From NCBI GenBank assembly GCA_016210495.1, contig JACQUC010000073.1, forward strand, positions 1-9,099: a stretch of DNA of 9,099 bases, written 5' to 3'. The notes under the pieces are model-generated. The model was not told the DNA's origin. It did not search any database and worked only from the letters and a program-made list of their open reading frames with translations. Of the stretch, positions 1-6,979 are shown piece after piece (the first letter of the stretch is position 1; every line of letters begins with the position of its first letter). This DNA is from Chloroflexota bacterium (GTDB lineage Bacteria > Chloroflexota > FW602-bin22 > JACPRP01). A program made the position numbers and the translations under genes.

Positions 1-556
1 GCCTTGGAGTAGGGGAAGTGGGCTTGGGCAGGCAATCGGCGTAATCGCGGCGTTGGGGGCGGTGGGGGTTGTGATGTACACAGGATTCCTGTTGTCGCAT
101 TCGCCGTCGATCCCATTCTGGAACACGACGTTGCTGCCGTTGTTGTTTGCGTCGTCGGCGCTGACGTGCGGTGCAGGGGCCGTGTACGTTATGCTTCCTG
201 TGTTAGATGGGCGAGCAGTGGATGTGCGGTCAGTGGCGGCGATGGGCATCGTGCTACTAGGCGTGAACGTAGTGTCGCTGTGGGTCTACATGGTAAATAT
301 GTATACTTCGACGGTGGCAGCCAGGGAATCGGTCCGGCTGCTGCTGAGAGGCAATCTCGCCGTGGCCTTTCTGGCTGGGGTCATAGGAGTGGGCCTTGTG
401 ATCCCGCTGGTGTTGACGGTAACCGCTTATCTGGCGGGAGGCGGACTGGCCGCAGTAGCTCCCGTTCTGGCGGTGGCAGGCGTTCTGACGCTTGTGGGCG
501 GCTATCTTTTCCGGCACTGCATGCTTAAGGCCGGTATCTATGCGCCGATATTGTGA
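1..556 (+). CDS. NrfD/PsrC-family membrane subunit of a respiratory oxidoreductase, C-terminal part (5' end outside window)
   Basis: The frame that starts at base 2 is open from the window edge to TGA at 554-556, giving 184 visible residues, so the true start lies upstream. It is almost entirely hydrophobic, with about five membrane helices (visible residues roughly 9-31, 42-66, 77-103, 115-143 and 148-170). The run YTGFLLS, then P-x-WNTTLLP-x-LF and SAL-x-x-G, is the pattern of NrfD/PsrC polysulfide-reductase-type subunits, and the ending with R-x-x-x-L-K-A-G-x-Y-A-P is also typical. In that family the subunit anchors a molybdopterin/Fe-S or cytochrome complex in the cytoplasmic membrane and exchanges electrons with quinone. 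Its catalytic and Fe-S partners would be expected just left of the window. The ubiD gene follows 14 nt later, suggesting one transcript. A start at TTG 53 is possible on paper but would cut off the first helix. Confidence 0.82.
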   Translation, partial: PWSRGSGLGQAIGVIAALGAVGVVMYTGFLLSHSPSIPFWNTTLLPLLFASSALTCGAGAVYVMLPVLDGRAVDVRSVAAMGIVLLGVNVVSLWVYMVNMYTSTVAARESVRLLLRGNLAVAFLAGVIGVGLVIPLVLTVTAYLAGGGLAAVAPVLAVAGVLTLVGGYLFRHCMLKAGIYAPIL

Positions 557-570
557 ACAGGTGGTGATGA

Positions 571-2055
571 ATGGTTACTAGCGCTACGGAACCGGAAGTC
601 AGTGAATCGGGCCAGAAAACGATTGACCTGCGCTCATTCTTGGCCAGCTATCGCGCGGCTTTTCCGAACGACGTCATCGACATCCACTGGCCAATCAAAG
701 CGGAGTTCGAGTGCACCGCCATCGGCAAGCACTTCGAGAACCTGGGCAAGTACCCGCTGGTCGTTTTCTATAACGTCACCACTGTCGACGGCCGCAAGTC
801 TCAGTTCCCACTGACGTTCAACGCGACGGGCGACCGGCGCAAGCTGGCCTTTGCCATCGGGTCGACTTTCGAGGATGTTGCCATCGACTGGCGCAGGCGG
901 CTGTCGGACGCGCGCCATCAGCCCGTGGTTGTCTCTCGTAGCGAAGCGCCCGTCAAGCAGAACGTGCGCCTGGGCGACCGAATCGACCTGCTGAGTCTGC
1001 CCGCCATGCGCATTCACGAGATGGACCCCGGGCCGTATATCACCGCCGGCATGCTCACCACCTACGAGCCCAAAACCTGGATCGACAACTGCGCCCAGCA
1101 GCGCGGCTTCATCGCCGGCCCCCGCGAGATACGATGCTTTCTCGCGCCGCGCTCTCACAGCTATTTGAACCTCCTGGCGCATGGCGAGGCGGGTAAGGAA
1201 ATGAAGGTAGCGTTTTGGGTCGGGCACCATCCAGCGGTGTTTATGGGCGCCCATTCGAGCCTGAACTGGCCCGAGAGTCACTACACGGCGGCCAGCGCAG
1301 TGATGAGACAACCCTTGCGGCTGGTGCCCTCGGAAACCCTGGGGGACGACTTCCTGGTGCCCGCCGACGCGGAGTTCGTGATCGAGGGTATAATGGTTCC
1401 CGGCAAGCGCGCGCTGGAAGCTCCCTTCGGCGAGTACCCGCGCTACTACGGTCCCCAAAGAATGAGCGAGGTATTCGACGTCACCGCCCTCTGCCATCGC
1501 GACGGTGCGATCTGGGACCAGTTCCTCGTCGGCATAAACAACAACTACGGCGGAACGCAGGAAGAGGCCAGTATTTACGCCGCCGTCAAACGCGCGGTTC
1601 CCGAGGTGCAGCGGGTTTTCGTGCCCGTGTCGGGCTCCGGCAGGTTCCACGCGTATATCCAGCTCAAGAAGACGCACGACGGCCAGCCCCGCGAGGCCAT
1701 CATGGCCGCTCTGTCCAGCTCGTACATGATCAAGCACGTCATCGTCGTCGACGACGACATCGACATCTACGACGACCGGTGGGTACTGTGGGCTGTGGCT
1801 ACGCGCAGCCAGTGGGACCGCGATCTCGTCGTGATCCCCAACTGCTACGGCTCGCTTCTGGACCCTACGACGGGGGAGCGGGGGCTAGGAACCAAGGGCG
1901 GAATTGATGCCACCAAGCCGGCGCCCCCACGGCGCTTCCCGTTGACGGTGAATGTACCTAAGGAAGTGATGGAACGGGTGACCTTGGAGGAGTACATCGG
2001 GGAAGAAGCGCTGGCGCGGGTGCCCGAGACACGCGACAGGAAGCACCGGAGGTAG
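571..2055 (+). CDS. UbiD-family prenylated-FMN-dependent (de)carboxylase
   Basis: The 494-residue protein has the normal length for UbiD-family enzymes, which reversibly decarboxylate aromatic, heteroaromatic or alpha,beta-unsaturated acids using prenylated FMN in the cytoplasm. The active-site signature E-A-P-F-G-E (Glu283 and Glu288) matches the two catalytic glutamates of Fdc1/UbiD. Asn173 and Arg178, spaced five residues apart in the N-C-A-Q-Q-R motif, match the cofactor/metal Asn and the catalytic Arg. Glu255 in S-E-T, followed by V-P-A-D-A-E, fits the metal-binding Glu. V-V-D-D-D-I-D with a downstream W-A-x-x-T-R is the conserved C-terminal element. The start is fixed: TGA at 568-570 is in frame immediately before the ATG, and AGGTGGTGA at 559-567 serves as ribosome site. 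It sits between an NrfD-type subunit and a small zinc-ribbon gene. The substrate cannot be read from sequence; no ubiX lies in the window. An aromatic-acid decarboxylase or anaerobic carboxylase is equally possible. Confidence 0.95.
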   Translation: MVTSATEPEVSESGQKTIDLRSFLASYRAAFPNDVIDIHWPIKAEFECTAIGKHFENLGKYPLVVFYNVTTVDGRKSQFPLTFNATGDRRKLAFAIGSTFEDVAIDWRRRLSDARHQPVVVSRSEAPVKQNVRLGDRIDLLSLPAMRIHEMDPGPYITAGMLTTYEPKTWIDNCAQQRGFIAGPREIRCFLAPRSHSYLNLLAHGEAGKEMKVAFWVGHHPAVFMGAHSSLNWPESHYTAASAVMRQPLRLVPSETLGDDFLVPADAEFVIEGIMVPGKRALEAPFGEYPRYYGPQRMSEVFDVTALCHRDGAIWDQFLVGINNNYGGTQEEASIYAAVKRAVPEVQRVFVPVSGSGRFHAYIQLKKTHDGQPREAIMAALSSSYMIKHVIVVDDDIDIYDDRWVLWAVATRSQWDRDLVVIPNCYGSLLDPTTGERGLGTKGGIDATKPAPPRRFPLTVNVPKEVMERVTLEEYIGEEALARVPETRDRKHRR

Positions 2056-2059
2056 AGGA

Positions 2060-2206
2060 ATGGAAACGGCACGCGAGATATGGTTCTGCTGTGCTAGGTG
2101 CGGGCGCGAATCCTATTGCGACAGCGTTTTCGAGCGGCAGGCGGACGCCGAGGTCATGTGTCCCTTCTGCAGGAGCATACACAAGCTCAAGGACGTGCGG
2201 ATCTAG
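2060..2206 (+). CDS. Small four-cysteine zinc-ribbon-like protein (48 aa) next to ubiD
   Basis: This short gene starts with ATG 4 nt after the ubiD stop codon and ends at TAG 2204-2206. GGAGG at 2048-2052, inside the end of ubiD, is a well-placed ribosome site 7 nt from the ATG, so the two genes are probably translationally coupled. The product has two CxxC knuckles, Cys11-A-R-Cys14 and Cys34-P-F-Cys37, separated by 19 residues, followed by a basic tail (H-K-L-K). This is the pattern of a structural zinc ribbon or rubredoxin-like fold; one further cysteine (Cys10) precedes the first knuckle. Several non-oxidative hydroxyarylic acid decarboxylases of the UbiD family are encoded with a small cysteine-containing third subunit (the BsdD/VdcD type). 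A similar accessory role is a plausible inference, although I cannot show homology. It could also be an unrelated zinc protein. Reality of the gene rests on the ribosome site, the spacing and the paired CxxC motifs. Confidence 0.78.
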   Translation: METAREIWFCCARCGRESYCDSVFERQADAEVMCPFCRSIHKLKDVRI

Positions 2207-2336
2207 ATTCATATGGTGCACGTTTCGCAGCACTCGACCGTAGGGGCGTCCCGAGACGGGATCCCGATTCCATCGGGAGACGCCCTCTGTCCGCCCGGGG
2301 TGGGGTGGCACGCCCACCGACGCAGAGACCACCGTA
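2207..2336. other. Convergent intergenic region
   Basis: These 130 nt separate the ends of the zinc-ribbon gene (+) and the lysR-type gene (-). They contain no plausible gene but are rich in short inverted repeats, the largest at 2244-2285 and a smaller 5-bp stem GGTGG/CCACC at 2304-2318. Both transcripts must end in or near here, so a shared terminator is the expected content. Confidence 0.5.
2244..2285. terminator. Imperfect hairpin between convergent genes, possible bidirectional terminator
   Basis: The inner stem TCCCGAT (2262-2268) pairs with ATCGGGA (2272-2278) across a 3-nt loop. The outer stem GGGCGTC (2244-2250) pairs with GACGCCC (2279-2285), which is contiguous with the inner right arm. 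The left arm carries an 11-nt bulge (2251-2261). No T-tract follows on either strand, so it is not a classical intrinsic terminator; the terminator reading is based mainly on its place between two convergent 3' ends. Confidence 0.33.
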
Positions 2337-3308
2337 TCATCGGATAACTTGTCTTACCGGCGAGCGGCTCACCTGGTGTGAAGTTGCTGGCGGAGGACTG
2401 ATTCCGGGAAGTCGAGCCACGTGGGTGCGGGCGACGTCGAGAAAGGCCAGCGACGTCGCGGAGAGAACTTTTCCTTTTTGGTAGCAGACGTAAAGCTGCG
2501 ACGTTAGATCTATGCCCGAGAGCGTCGACGCGCACAGCAGGCCCGCGGCCAGTTCCTTGTAAACCAGCGCGCGAGGCAGCATCGAGATCCCCTCGCCTCG
2601 CGCCACGCCCGACTTGACCGTCTCGACCCCCGCCACATCAGCCTTTGCCCGGATGGATATGCCCAGGTCACCAAACACCTTCTCGTAGGCCACACGGGTG
2701 CCGGACTCGGCCTCATAATGGTTGAGAAACCAGTGACGTGACACGACCTCGGGAGTAAGGGTCTTCCTCGCTGCAAGCGGGCTGCTGGGGGCACAGATGA
2801 CGACGATTTCGGCCGTAGCCAGCACTTCGTTCTCCAGATCGCCTGATTCGACCGCAGAGGAGCAGAAACCTAGGTCCACGGCCTCGCGCAGGAGGCTTTG
2901 TTCGACGTTCTGGCGCGAGCCAATGGTGATGGTCAAATCAATGCCGGGATAGGTAGCCCGGAAGGCCTCGAACACCGACGGAAGGATGTGAAGTCCCATT
3001 GGCCAATTTGCGGCGATGTTCAGATGGCCCGCTTGCAGACTCCTCAGCTCGTCTACACCGTCCTGGGTCTCGTGCAATATCTGAAAGATCTTGCGCGCCG
3101 TCTCGTACACAACTTTGCCCGCCTCGGTCACGCGGACACCCCGCCCTGTCCGCTCGAGCAATGCAACGCCATAGTGCTTCTCGAGACGGCTGATCTGCAG
3201 CGAGACTGACGACTGATGCAGGTAGAGCTCCTCGGCGGCTTTGGCCATACTCTGCCGCGTAGCCACAACGTAGAAGACCTGGAGCTGGTGTAGATTGGGA
3301 GCGTACAT
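2337..3308 (-). CDS. LysR-family transcriptional regulator
   Basis: The 323-residue protein begins with the LysR winged helix-turn-helix (residues about 6-65). The pattern L-x-x-L-x-x-F at the start, the recognition helix S-S-V-S-L-Q-I-S-R-L-E and the R-x-x-R-G-V-R-V-T-E-A-G wing are diagnostic. A periplasmic-binding-protein-like effector domain follows (about 92-300), with G-H-L-N-I-A-A-N at its first strand and G-V-A-R-G-E-G-I-S-M-L-P in the usual place. The start is secure: an in-frame TAA lies three codons upstream (3315-3317), and AAAAGG (3311-3316 on the minus strand) precedes the ATG by only 2 nt, a tight spacing that may mean weak translation. It is longer than the usual 300 or so residues because of a proline/serine-rich tail of about 20 residues. 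Divergent transcription from the molybdenum-hydroxylase operon is the classical LysR layout, so it probably controls that operon and itself in response to a substrate or pathway intermediate. Confidence 0.95.
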   Translation of the reverse strand: MYAPNLHQLQVFYVVATRQSMAKAAEELYLHQSSVSLQISRLEKHYGVALLERTGRGVRVTEAGKVVYETARKIFQILHETQDGVDELRSLQAGHLNIAANWPMGLHILPSVFEAFRATYPGIDLTITIGSRQNVEQSLLREAVDLGFCSSAVESGDLENEVLATAEIVVICAPSSPLAARKTLTPEVVSRHWFLNHYEAESGTRVAYEKVFGDLGISIRAKADVAGVETVKSGVARGEGISMLPRALVYKELAAGLLCASTLSGIDLTSQLYVCYQKGKVLSATSLAFLDVARTHVARLPGISPPPATSHQVSRSPVRQVIR

Positions 3309-3334
3309 TTCCTTTTACTCAAAACAATCGATAC

Positions 3335-3363
3335 TTGACAAAGACGCTGTTGCATTCTAGCAT
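3335..3363 (+). promoter_or_regulatory. Candidate sigma-70 promoter for the molybdenum-hydroxylase operon
   Basis: A perfect -35 box TTGACA (3335-3340) is followed after 17 nt by TAGCAT (3358-3363), a 4/6 match to TATAAT. Transcription would begin near 3370, leaving a leader of about 60 nt before the ATG at 3431. The spacing is ideal and it lies in the divergent regulator/operon gap; the imperfect -10 suits an activator-dependent promoter. Confidence 0.5.
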
Positions 3364-3382
3364 GGACTATGCCATGATGCAA
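3354..3382 (-). promoter_or_regulatory. Candidate promoter for the LysR-type gene, overlapping the divergent promoter
   Basis: On the minus strand TAGAAT (3354-3359, 5/6 to TATAAT) lies 17 nt downstream of TTGCAT (3377-3382, 3/6 to TTGACA). It shares bases with the -10 box of the opposite promoter, so the two polymerases would compete. The weak -35 lies inside the palindrome at 3377-3387. Confidence 0.38.
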
Positions 3383-3388
3383 AGCATA
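3368..3388. promoter_or_regulatory. Candidate LysR-type operator (dyad symmetry)
   Basis: TATGC (3368-3372) and GCATA (3384-3388) form an inverted repeat separated by exactly 11 nt. A nested perfect arm pair ATGC-AAA-GCAT occupies 3377-3387. LysR regulators bind interrupted dyads built around T-N11-A, and this one covers the -35 of the regulator's own candidate promoter, which would suit autorepression. It lies just downstream of the -10 for the operon promoter, so a further activating site may be needed. Sequence inspection only. Confidence 0.35.
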
Positions 3389-3430
3389 TAGTGCCCAGTC
3401 TTCAGCCTACCTTGCAAAGGAGAGGCGGGG

Positions 3431-5752
3431 ATGAGTCTGAGTGTAGTCGGACGCAGCGTGCAAAGGGTCGATGCCGTTGCCAAGGTGACCGGGGAAGCGG
3501 AGTATGTAGGCGACATTCAACTCGGGCATATGCTGACAGGCAAGGTTCTGGGCAGCCCCTACGCCCACGCCAGGATTGTGAGGATCGACACCTCTCGCGC
3601 GCGAAGGCTTCCCGGCGTACACGCGGTGGTCACCTTTGAGGATTCCCCTAAGGTCCGCTGGAACGCCGCCGGCTTTCCCCCGGCGAGGGGAGCCATGCTG
3701 ACGGAGGATCAGTACATCCTGGCCGACAAGGCCAGGTTCGTCGGCGATGCCGTGGCAGCGGTCGCCGCGGCGGACGACGACACCGCCAGCGAGGCACGAG
3801 AACTCATCGACGTCGAGTACGAGCCTCTCCCGGCCGTCTTTGACCTCCACGAGGCGATGGCCCAGGGAGCGCCCTTGGTCCATGCCGCCGAGAAGAACAT
3901 TTCCAGGTACCTACCGTTCAGCCGTGGTTCTCCCGAGGATGGATTCAGGGAGGCCGATTACGTCGCTGAAGACACATACGTGACGCCGCGGTCTTTTCCG
4001 TGTAGCCTGGAGCCCTGCGGCGCCTCCATAGCGGCGTTCGACCAATCCGGCAGATTGACCGTTTGGAGCTCCACTCAGATGCCTCACCTCGTGCGAGGGA
4101 TCATCGCCAAGGCGATGAACGTGCCCATTGGACGCGTTCGGGTGATCAAGCCATTCGTGGGCGGGGCTTTTGGAAGCCGCCTGGGGACGGTCAACGAGCC
4201 CATCTGCGCCTTGCTGGCCCAAAAAGCCGGCAGGCCCGTCAAGCTACAGTACACGCGCGAGGAGACCTTCCTGGCTACTCAGTGCCGCCATCCGAGCATC
4301 ATATGCCTCAAGACTGGCGTGAAGAAGGACGGCAGGATTACGGCACGGCAGATGACGGCATACCTGGACACGGGCGCTTACGCCACACACACGCCGTCGT
4401 TCACGCGACCTTTTGCCGGCTTTTTCCTGGGGATGTACACCTGCGTCAACGCGAGGTACGACGTTTACGCTGTGTACACTAACAGCCCGCCTTGCGGAGC
4501 CTATCGTGGCTACGGCAATCCGCAGGTGGTGTTCGCCGTCGAGTCCCAGGTGGACGACATCGCCAGGGCCATCGGTGTCGACCCACTGGAGATGCGGCTG
4601 AAGAATCACCCCTGCAAGGGCGAGCCGGGCCCCCATGGCTGGCCGATAGAGAGCTGTGGACTCGAGGAAGCCATACAGAGAGGTGCAGCCAGCATCGGCT
4701 GGAATGAGAAAAGGGGCGGGCGGGAAGGCTCTGGGCCAACCAAGAGACGCGGCGTCGGCATGGCCTATATGATGCACAGCTCAGGGACGTTGCCTGGCCT
4801 GCCCGAAACCGCCGGTGCGATCGTCAAGCTGAACGAGGACGGAACCGCGAACCTCGTGTTCAGCAGCAGCGACGCCGGGCAGGGATCGGCCACTATGCTG
4901 ACGCAGGTTGCTGCCGAAGAACTGGGCGTGCGGTTCGAAGATGTAATGATCACCCTCGTCACCGACACCGATATTATGCCATTTGACGTCGGGAGTCACG
5001 CGAGCCGATCGACTTACTGCTCCGGAAACGCCGTTCGCGAGGCGGCCGCCCACGCCAGGCGCCAACTGCTGGCCCAGGCCGGCGAGATGCTAGAGGTGTC
5101 GCCGGAAGATCTGGAGGTTAGGGAAGGATGCATCCGCGTTAAGGGCAGCGCTGACATGTATCTGACAGTAGGTATGGTCTCACGCGAGGCTCAATATGGC
5201 CGTGGTGGGCATCAGATTATCGGCGTGGCGAGCCAGGAGCCGCCGGGAAACCCACCGGTCTACGCCGCCCAATTTGCCGAGGTTGAGGTCGACACCAGGA
5301 CTGGCGTGGTCGAAGTCGTCAGGTTTGCGGCCGCACACGACGTCGGCGTGGCGATAAACCCCACCAACGTGGAGGGGCAAATCGAGGGAGCGCTCCACCA
5401 GGGCGTCGGCTATGCCATCACGGAGGAATATCGCCTCGACGAGAAGACCGGCCAGCCGTTGCAGCGCGATTTCAGGGACTACAAGCTGCTTACGGCCGTG
5501 GACATGCCTGAGATCGATTCTATCGTGGTCGAAGCGGCCTGCAACACTGGCCCCTTCGGTGCAAAGAGCATCGGCGAATCGGGCCTGGTGGCCACCGCTG
5601 CCGCCATCGGCAACGCAATCTACGATGCACTGGGCATCAGGCTCAGGGAGATACCATTCAATGCTGAGATGGTGCTCAGGGCACTGCACGAGGGTGAGGG
5701 GATAGACAGGGTAAGCTCAATCCACGGTGGGAACAAGGCGAACCTGAAATAA
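3431..5752 (+). CDS. Molybdopterin-binding large subunit of a xanthine dehydrogenase-family molybdenum hydroxylase
   Basis: The 773-residue product has the length of separate large subunits such as HcrA of 4-hydroxybenzoyl-CoA reductase and CoxL, and lacks the Fe-S and FAD domains of full xanthine dehydrogenases. An N-terminal a/b hammerhead domain (about 15-125; V-T-G-E-A-E-Y, G-S-P-Y-A-H-A-R) is followed by the Mo-cofactor domain. Visible cofactor elements are W-S-S-T-Q (Gln216), V-G-G-A-F-G-S-R (243-250), A-Y-R-G-Y-G-N-P-Q (Arg359-Gln365), G-Q-G and the catalytic Glu716 in K-S-I-G-E-S-G. These enzymes hydroxylate or dehydroxylate aromatic, heterocyclic or CoA-ester substrates using water and a molybdopterin cytosine dinucleotide cofactor. 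The CO-dehydrogenase signature cysteine (A-Y-R-C-S-F-R) is absent, so a CO dehydrogenase is unlikely. AAAGGAGA at 3416-3423 supports the ATG. It opens the operon; its [2Fe-2S] and FAD subunits are not in the window. The substrate is unknown; hydroxybenzoyl-CoA, furoyl-CoA and N-heterocycles are possibilities. Confidence 0.93.
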   Translation: MSLSVVGRSVQRVDAVAKVTGEAEYVGDIQLGHMLTGKVLGSPYAHARIVRIDTSRARRLPGVHAVVTFEDSPKVRWNAAGFPPARGAMLTEDQYILADKARFVGDAVAAVAAADDDTASEARELIDVEYEPLPAVFDLHEAMAQGAPLVHAAEKNISRYLPFSRGSPEDGFREADYVAEDTYVTPRSFPCSLEPCGASIAAFDQSGRLTVWSSTQMPHLVRGIIAKAMNVPIGRVRVIKPFVGGAFGSRLGTVNEPICALLAQKAGRPVKLQYTREETFLATQCRHPSIICLKTGVKKDGRITARQMTAYLDTGAYATHTPSFTRPFAGFFLGMYTCVNARYDVYAVYTNSPPCGAYRGYGNPQVVFAVESQVDDIARAIGVDPLEMRLKNHPCKGEPGPHGWPIESCGLEEAIQRGAASIGWNEKRGGREGSGPTKRRGVGMAYMMHSSGTLPGLPETAGAIVKLNEDGTANLVFSSSDAGQGSATMLTQVAAEELGVRFEDVMITLVTDTDIMPFDVGSHASRSTYCSGNAVREAAAHARRQLLAQAGEMLEVSPEDLEVREGCIRVKGSADMYLTVGMVSREAQYGRGGHQIIGVASQEPPGNPPVYAAQFAEVEVDTRTGVVEVVRFAAAHDVGVAINPTNVEGQIEGALHQGVGYAITEEYRLDEKTGQPLQRDFRDYKLLTAVDMPEIDSIVVEAACNTGPFGAKSIGESGLVATAAAIGNAIYDALGIRLREIPFNAEMVLRALHEGEGIDRVSSIHGGNKANLK

Positions 5753-5761
5753 GAAATACTT

Positions 5762-5768
5762 GGGAGGG
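5762..5768 (+). promoter_or_regulatory. Ribosome binding site deciding the GTG start of the binding-protein gene
   Basis: GGGAGGG ends 5 nt before GTG 5774. An ATG at 5769-5771 overlaps the site but is out of frame and stops after two codons (ATG TTG TGA), so the GTG is the start of the lipoprotein signal peptide. Confidence 0.6.
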
Positions 5769-5773
5769 ATGTT

Positions 5774-6922
5774 GTGAGATCACTGAGGCAGGCAGTACTG
5801 GTCAGCGTGTTAGCTATAGTCCTTGGCGCAGTTGCCTGTGCGCCCGCAGCGGCGCCAAGCCCCACCGCCGCACCCGCTAAGCCGCCTGTCGCGGCTACGG
5901 CTATCTCCCCGGCCAAGGGGGCCGAGAAACAGCCTGAGAAGCCAGCGGCGAAGCCAGCAGCCCGGCCGCCGTTAAGCCCAACGGTAAAGGTGAGATACGG
6001 TACCGTCCTTGCCCCCGGCGATGCGCCGGTTTTCGTGGCCCTCGATAAGGGCTACTTCAAGGAGGAGGGCATCGATCTCGACATGATAACTTTCGACTCA
6101 GCGGCGAGGATGATTCCAGCCTTGTCCGCCGGCCAGATGGACGTCGGTGGCGGTGGCATCACCGTCTCGATGTTCAACGCCTTCGCGCGCGGCGTCGACA
6201 TCAGGGTCGTGGGGCAGCGAGGCAAGAACTCGGACGGCCATGAATCCGACAGCTTTGCCATACGCCCCGACCTCGTCGATCGCGTCAAGGATTTCAAAGA
6301 CCTGAAGGGATTGAAGGTCGCCCTGCCCGCCAGGGGCAATCCCTCCCACTCTGAGTTGGGCAAGGCCCTGGCAAAAGGAGGGCTTTCCTCCAAGGATGTC
6401 GATATAGTCGAGATGGCCTGGCCGGCGATGATAACCGCCCTGGCCAACAAGGCCATCGACGTGGCGACGTTCACAGAGCCATATTCTACCCAGGCAGTGG
6501 CGCTGGGCGTGGCAGTTATCTGGAAACGCGTGCATCCGGACATCAGTCCCAACCACCAGAGTGGCATTGTGATGTACGCACCACAGTTCGGTCAGAGCCA
6601 GCCCGAAGCAGCCAAGAGGTTCATGGTCGCCTTTATCCGAGGAGTCAGGGCCGTCAGCGACGCCATGGACAAGAACATTGGGAAGGATGAGATCTTAAAG
6701 ATACTCATCGAACGAACGACGTTAAAGGACCCCGTACTCTGGCAAACGATTCGCCTATCCGGGTTCGACCGCAACTCGTATGTGGGTACCCAGCAGATGA
6801 TAGACGACCAGAACTACTACGTCGAGGAAGGCCTCATAAAGCCCAACGAAAAGGCCGACATTGGCAAGCTGGTCGACAACAGCTACGTGGAGTATGCTCT
6901 CGGCATCCTGGGTAAGCAGTAA
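5774..6922 (+). CDS. ABC transporter substrate-binding lipoprotein, NMT1/THI5-SsuA type
   Basis: The 382-residue product begins with a lipoprotein signal peptide: basic M-R-S-L-R, a hydrophobic stretch (residues 7-21) and A-V-A-Cys22 as the probable lipidation site (the -3 residue is Ala, not the usual Leu). Residues about 23-68 are a low-complexity Ala/Pro/Lys spacer that would hold the domain off the membrane. The binding domain follows, with the family hallmarks A-P-x-F-V-A-L-D-K-G-Y-F-K-E-E-G-I-D-L-D, then S-A-G-Q-M-D-V-G, F-K-D-L-K-G-L-K-V-A and D-V-A-T-F-T-E-P-Y. Relatives bind small molecules such as sulfonates, taurine, nitrate, pyrimidine precursors or aromatic acids and hand them to an ABC permease. 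It sits 21 nt behind the hydroxylase gene and 69 nt before the ThDP gene, inside an enzyme operon and with no permease or ATPase gene visible. The most likely job is capture of the pathway substrate, possibly an aromatic carboxylate; the ligand is not determined. Confidence 0.92.
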   Translation: MRSLRQAVLVSVLAIVLGAVACAPAAAPSPTAAPAKPPVAATAISPAKGAEKQPEKPAAKPAARPPLSPTVKVRYGTVLAPGDAPVFVALDKGYFKEEGIDLDMITFDSAARMIPALSAGQMDVGGGGITVSMFNAFARGVDIRVVGQRGKNSDGHESDSFAIRPDLVDRVKDFKDLKGLKVALPARGNPSHSELGKALAKGGLSSKDVDIVEMAWPAMITALANKAIDVATFTEPYSTQAVALGVAVIWKRVHPDISPNHQSGIVMYAPQFGQSQPEAAKRFMVAFIRGVRAVSDAMDKNIGKDEILKILIERTTLKDPVLWQTIRLSGFDRNSYVGTQQMIDDQNYYVEEGLIKPNEKADIGKLVDNSYVEYALGILGKQ

Positions 6923-6979
6923 CCATACTTCTTTGTGCCGCCCATGTCGCTGGGGTCGCACGATGGGAAACTGAATTGG

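Noticed and set aside
634..1737. Long open frame of 367 codons on the minus strand
   Set aside because: It lies wholly inside the intact ubiD gene, has no recognisable domain and no ribosome site, and is explained by high G+C third positions of the real gene.
2098..2484. Open frame of 128 codons on the plus strand across the convergent gap
   Set aside because: It overlaps the zinc-ribbon gene and the end of the regulator gene, is arginine-rich and low in hydrophobic order, and matches no family pattern.
3407..3883. Minus-strand open frame opposite the start of the molybdenum hydroxylase
   Set aside because: It covers the hydroxylase ribosome site and N-terminal domain, and has no recognisable domain.
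3431..5752. Aerobic CO dehydrogenase large subunit (CoxL)
   Set aside because: The cysteine of the CoxL loop A-Y-R-C-S-F-R is replaced by the A-Y-R-G-Y-G-N-P-Q sequence typical of other molybdenum hydroxylases.
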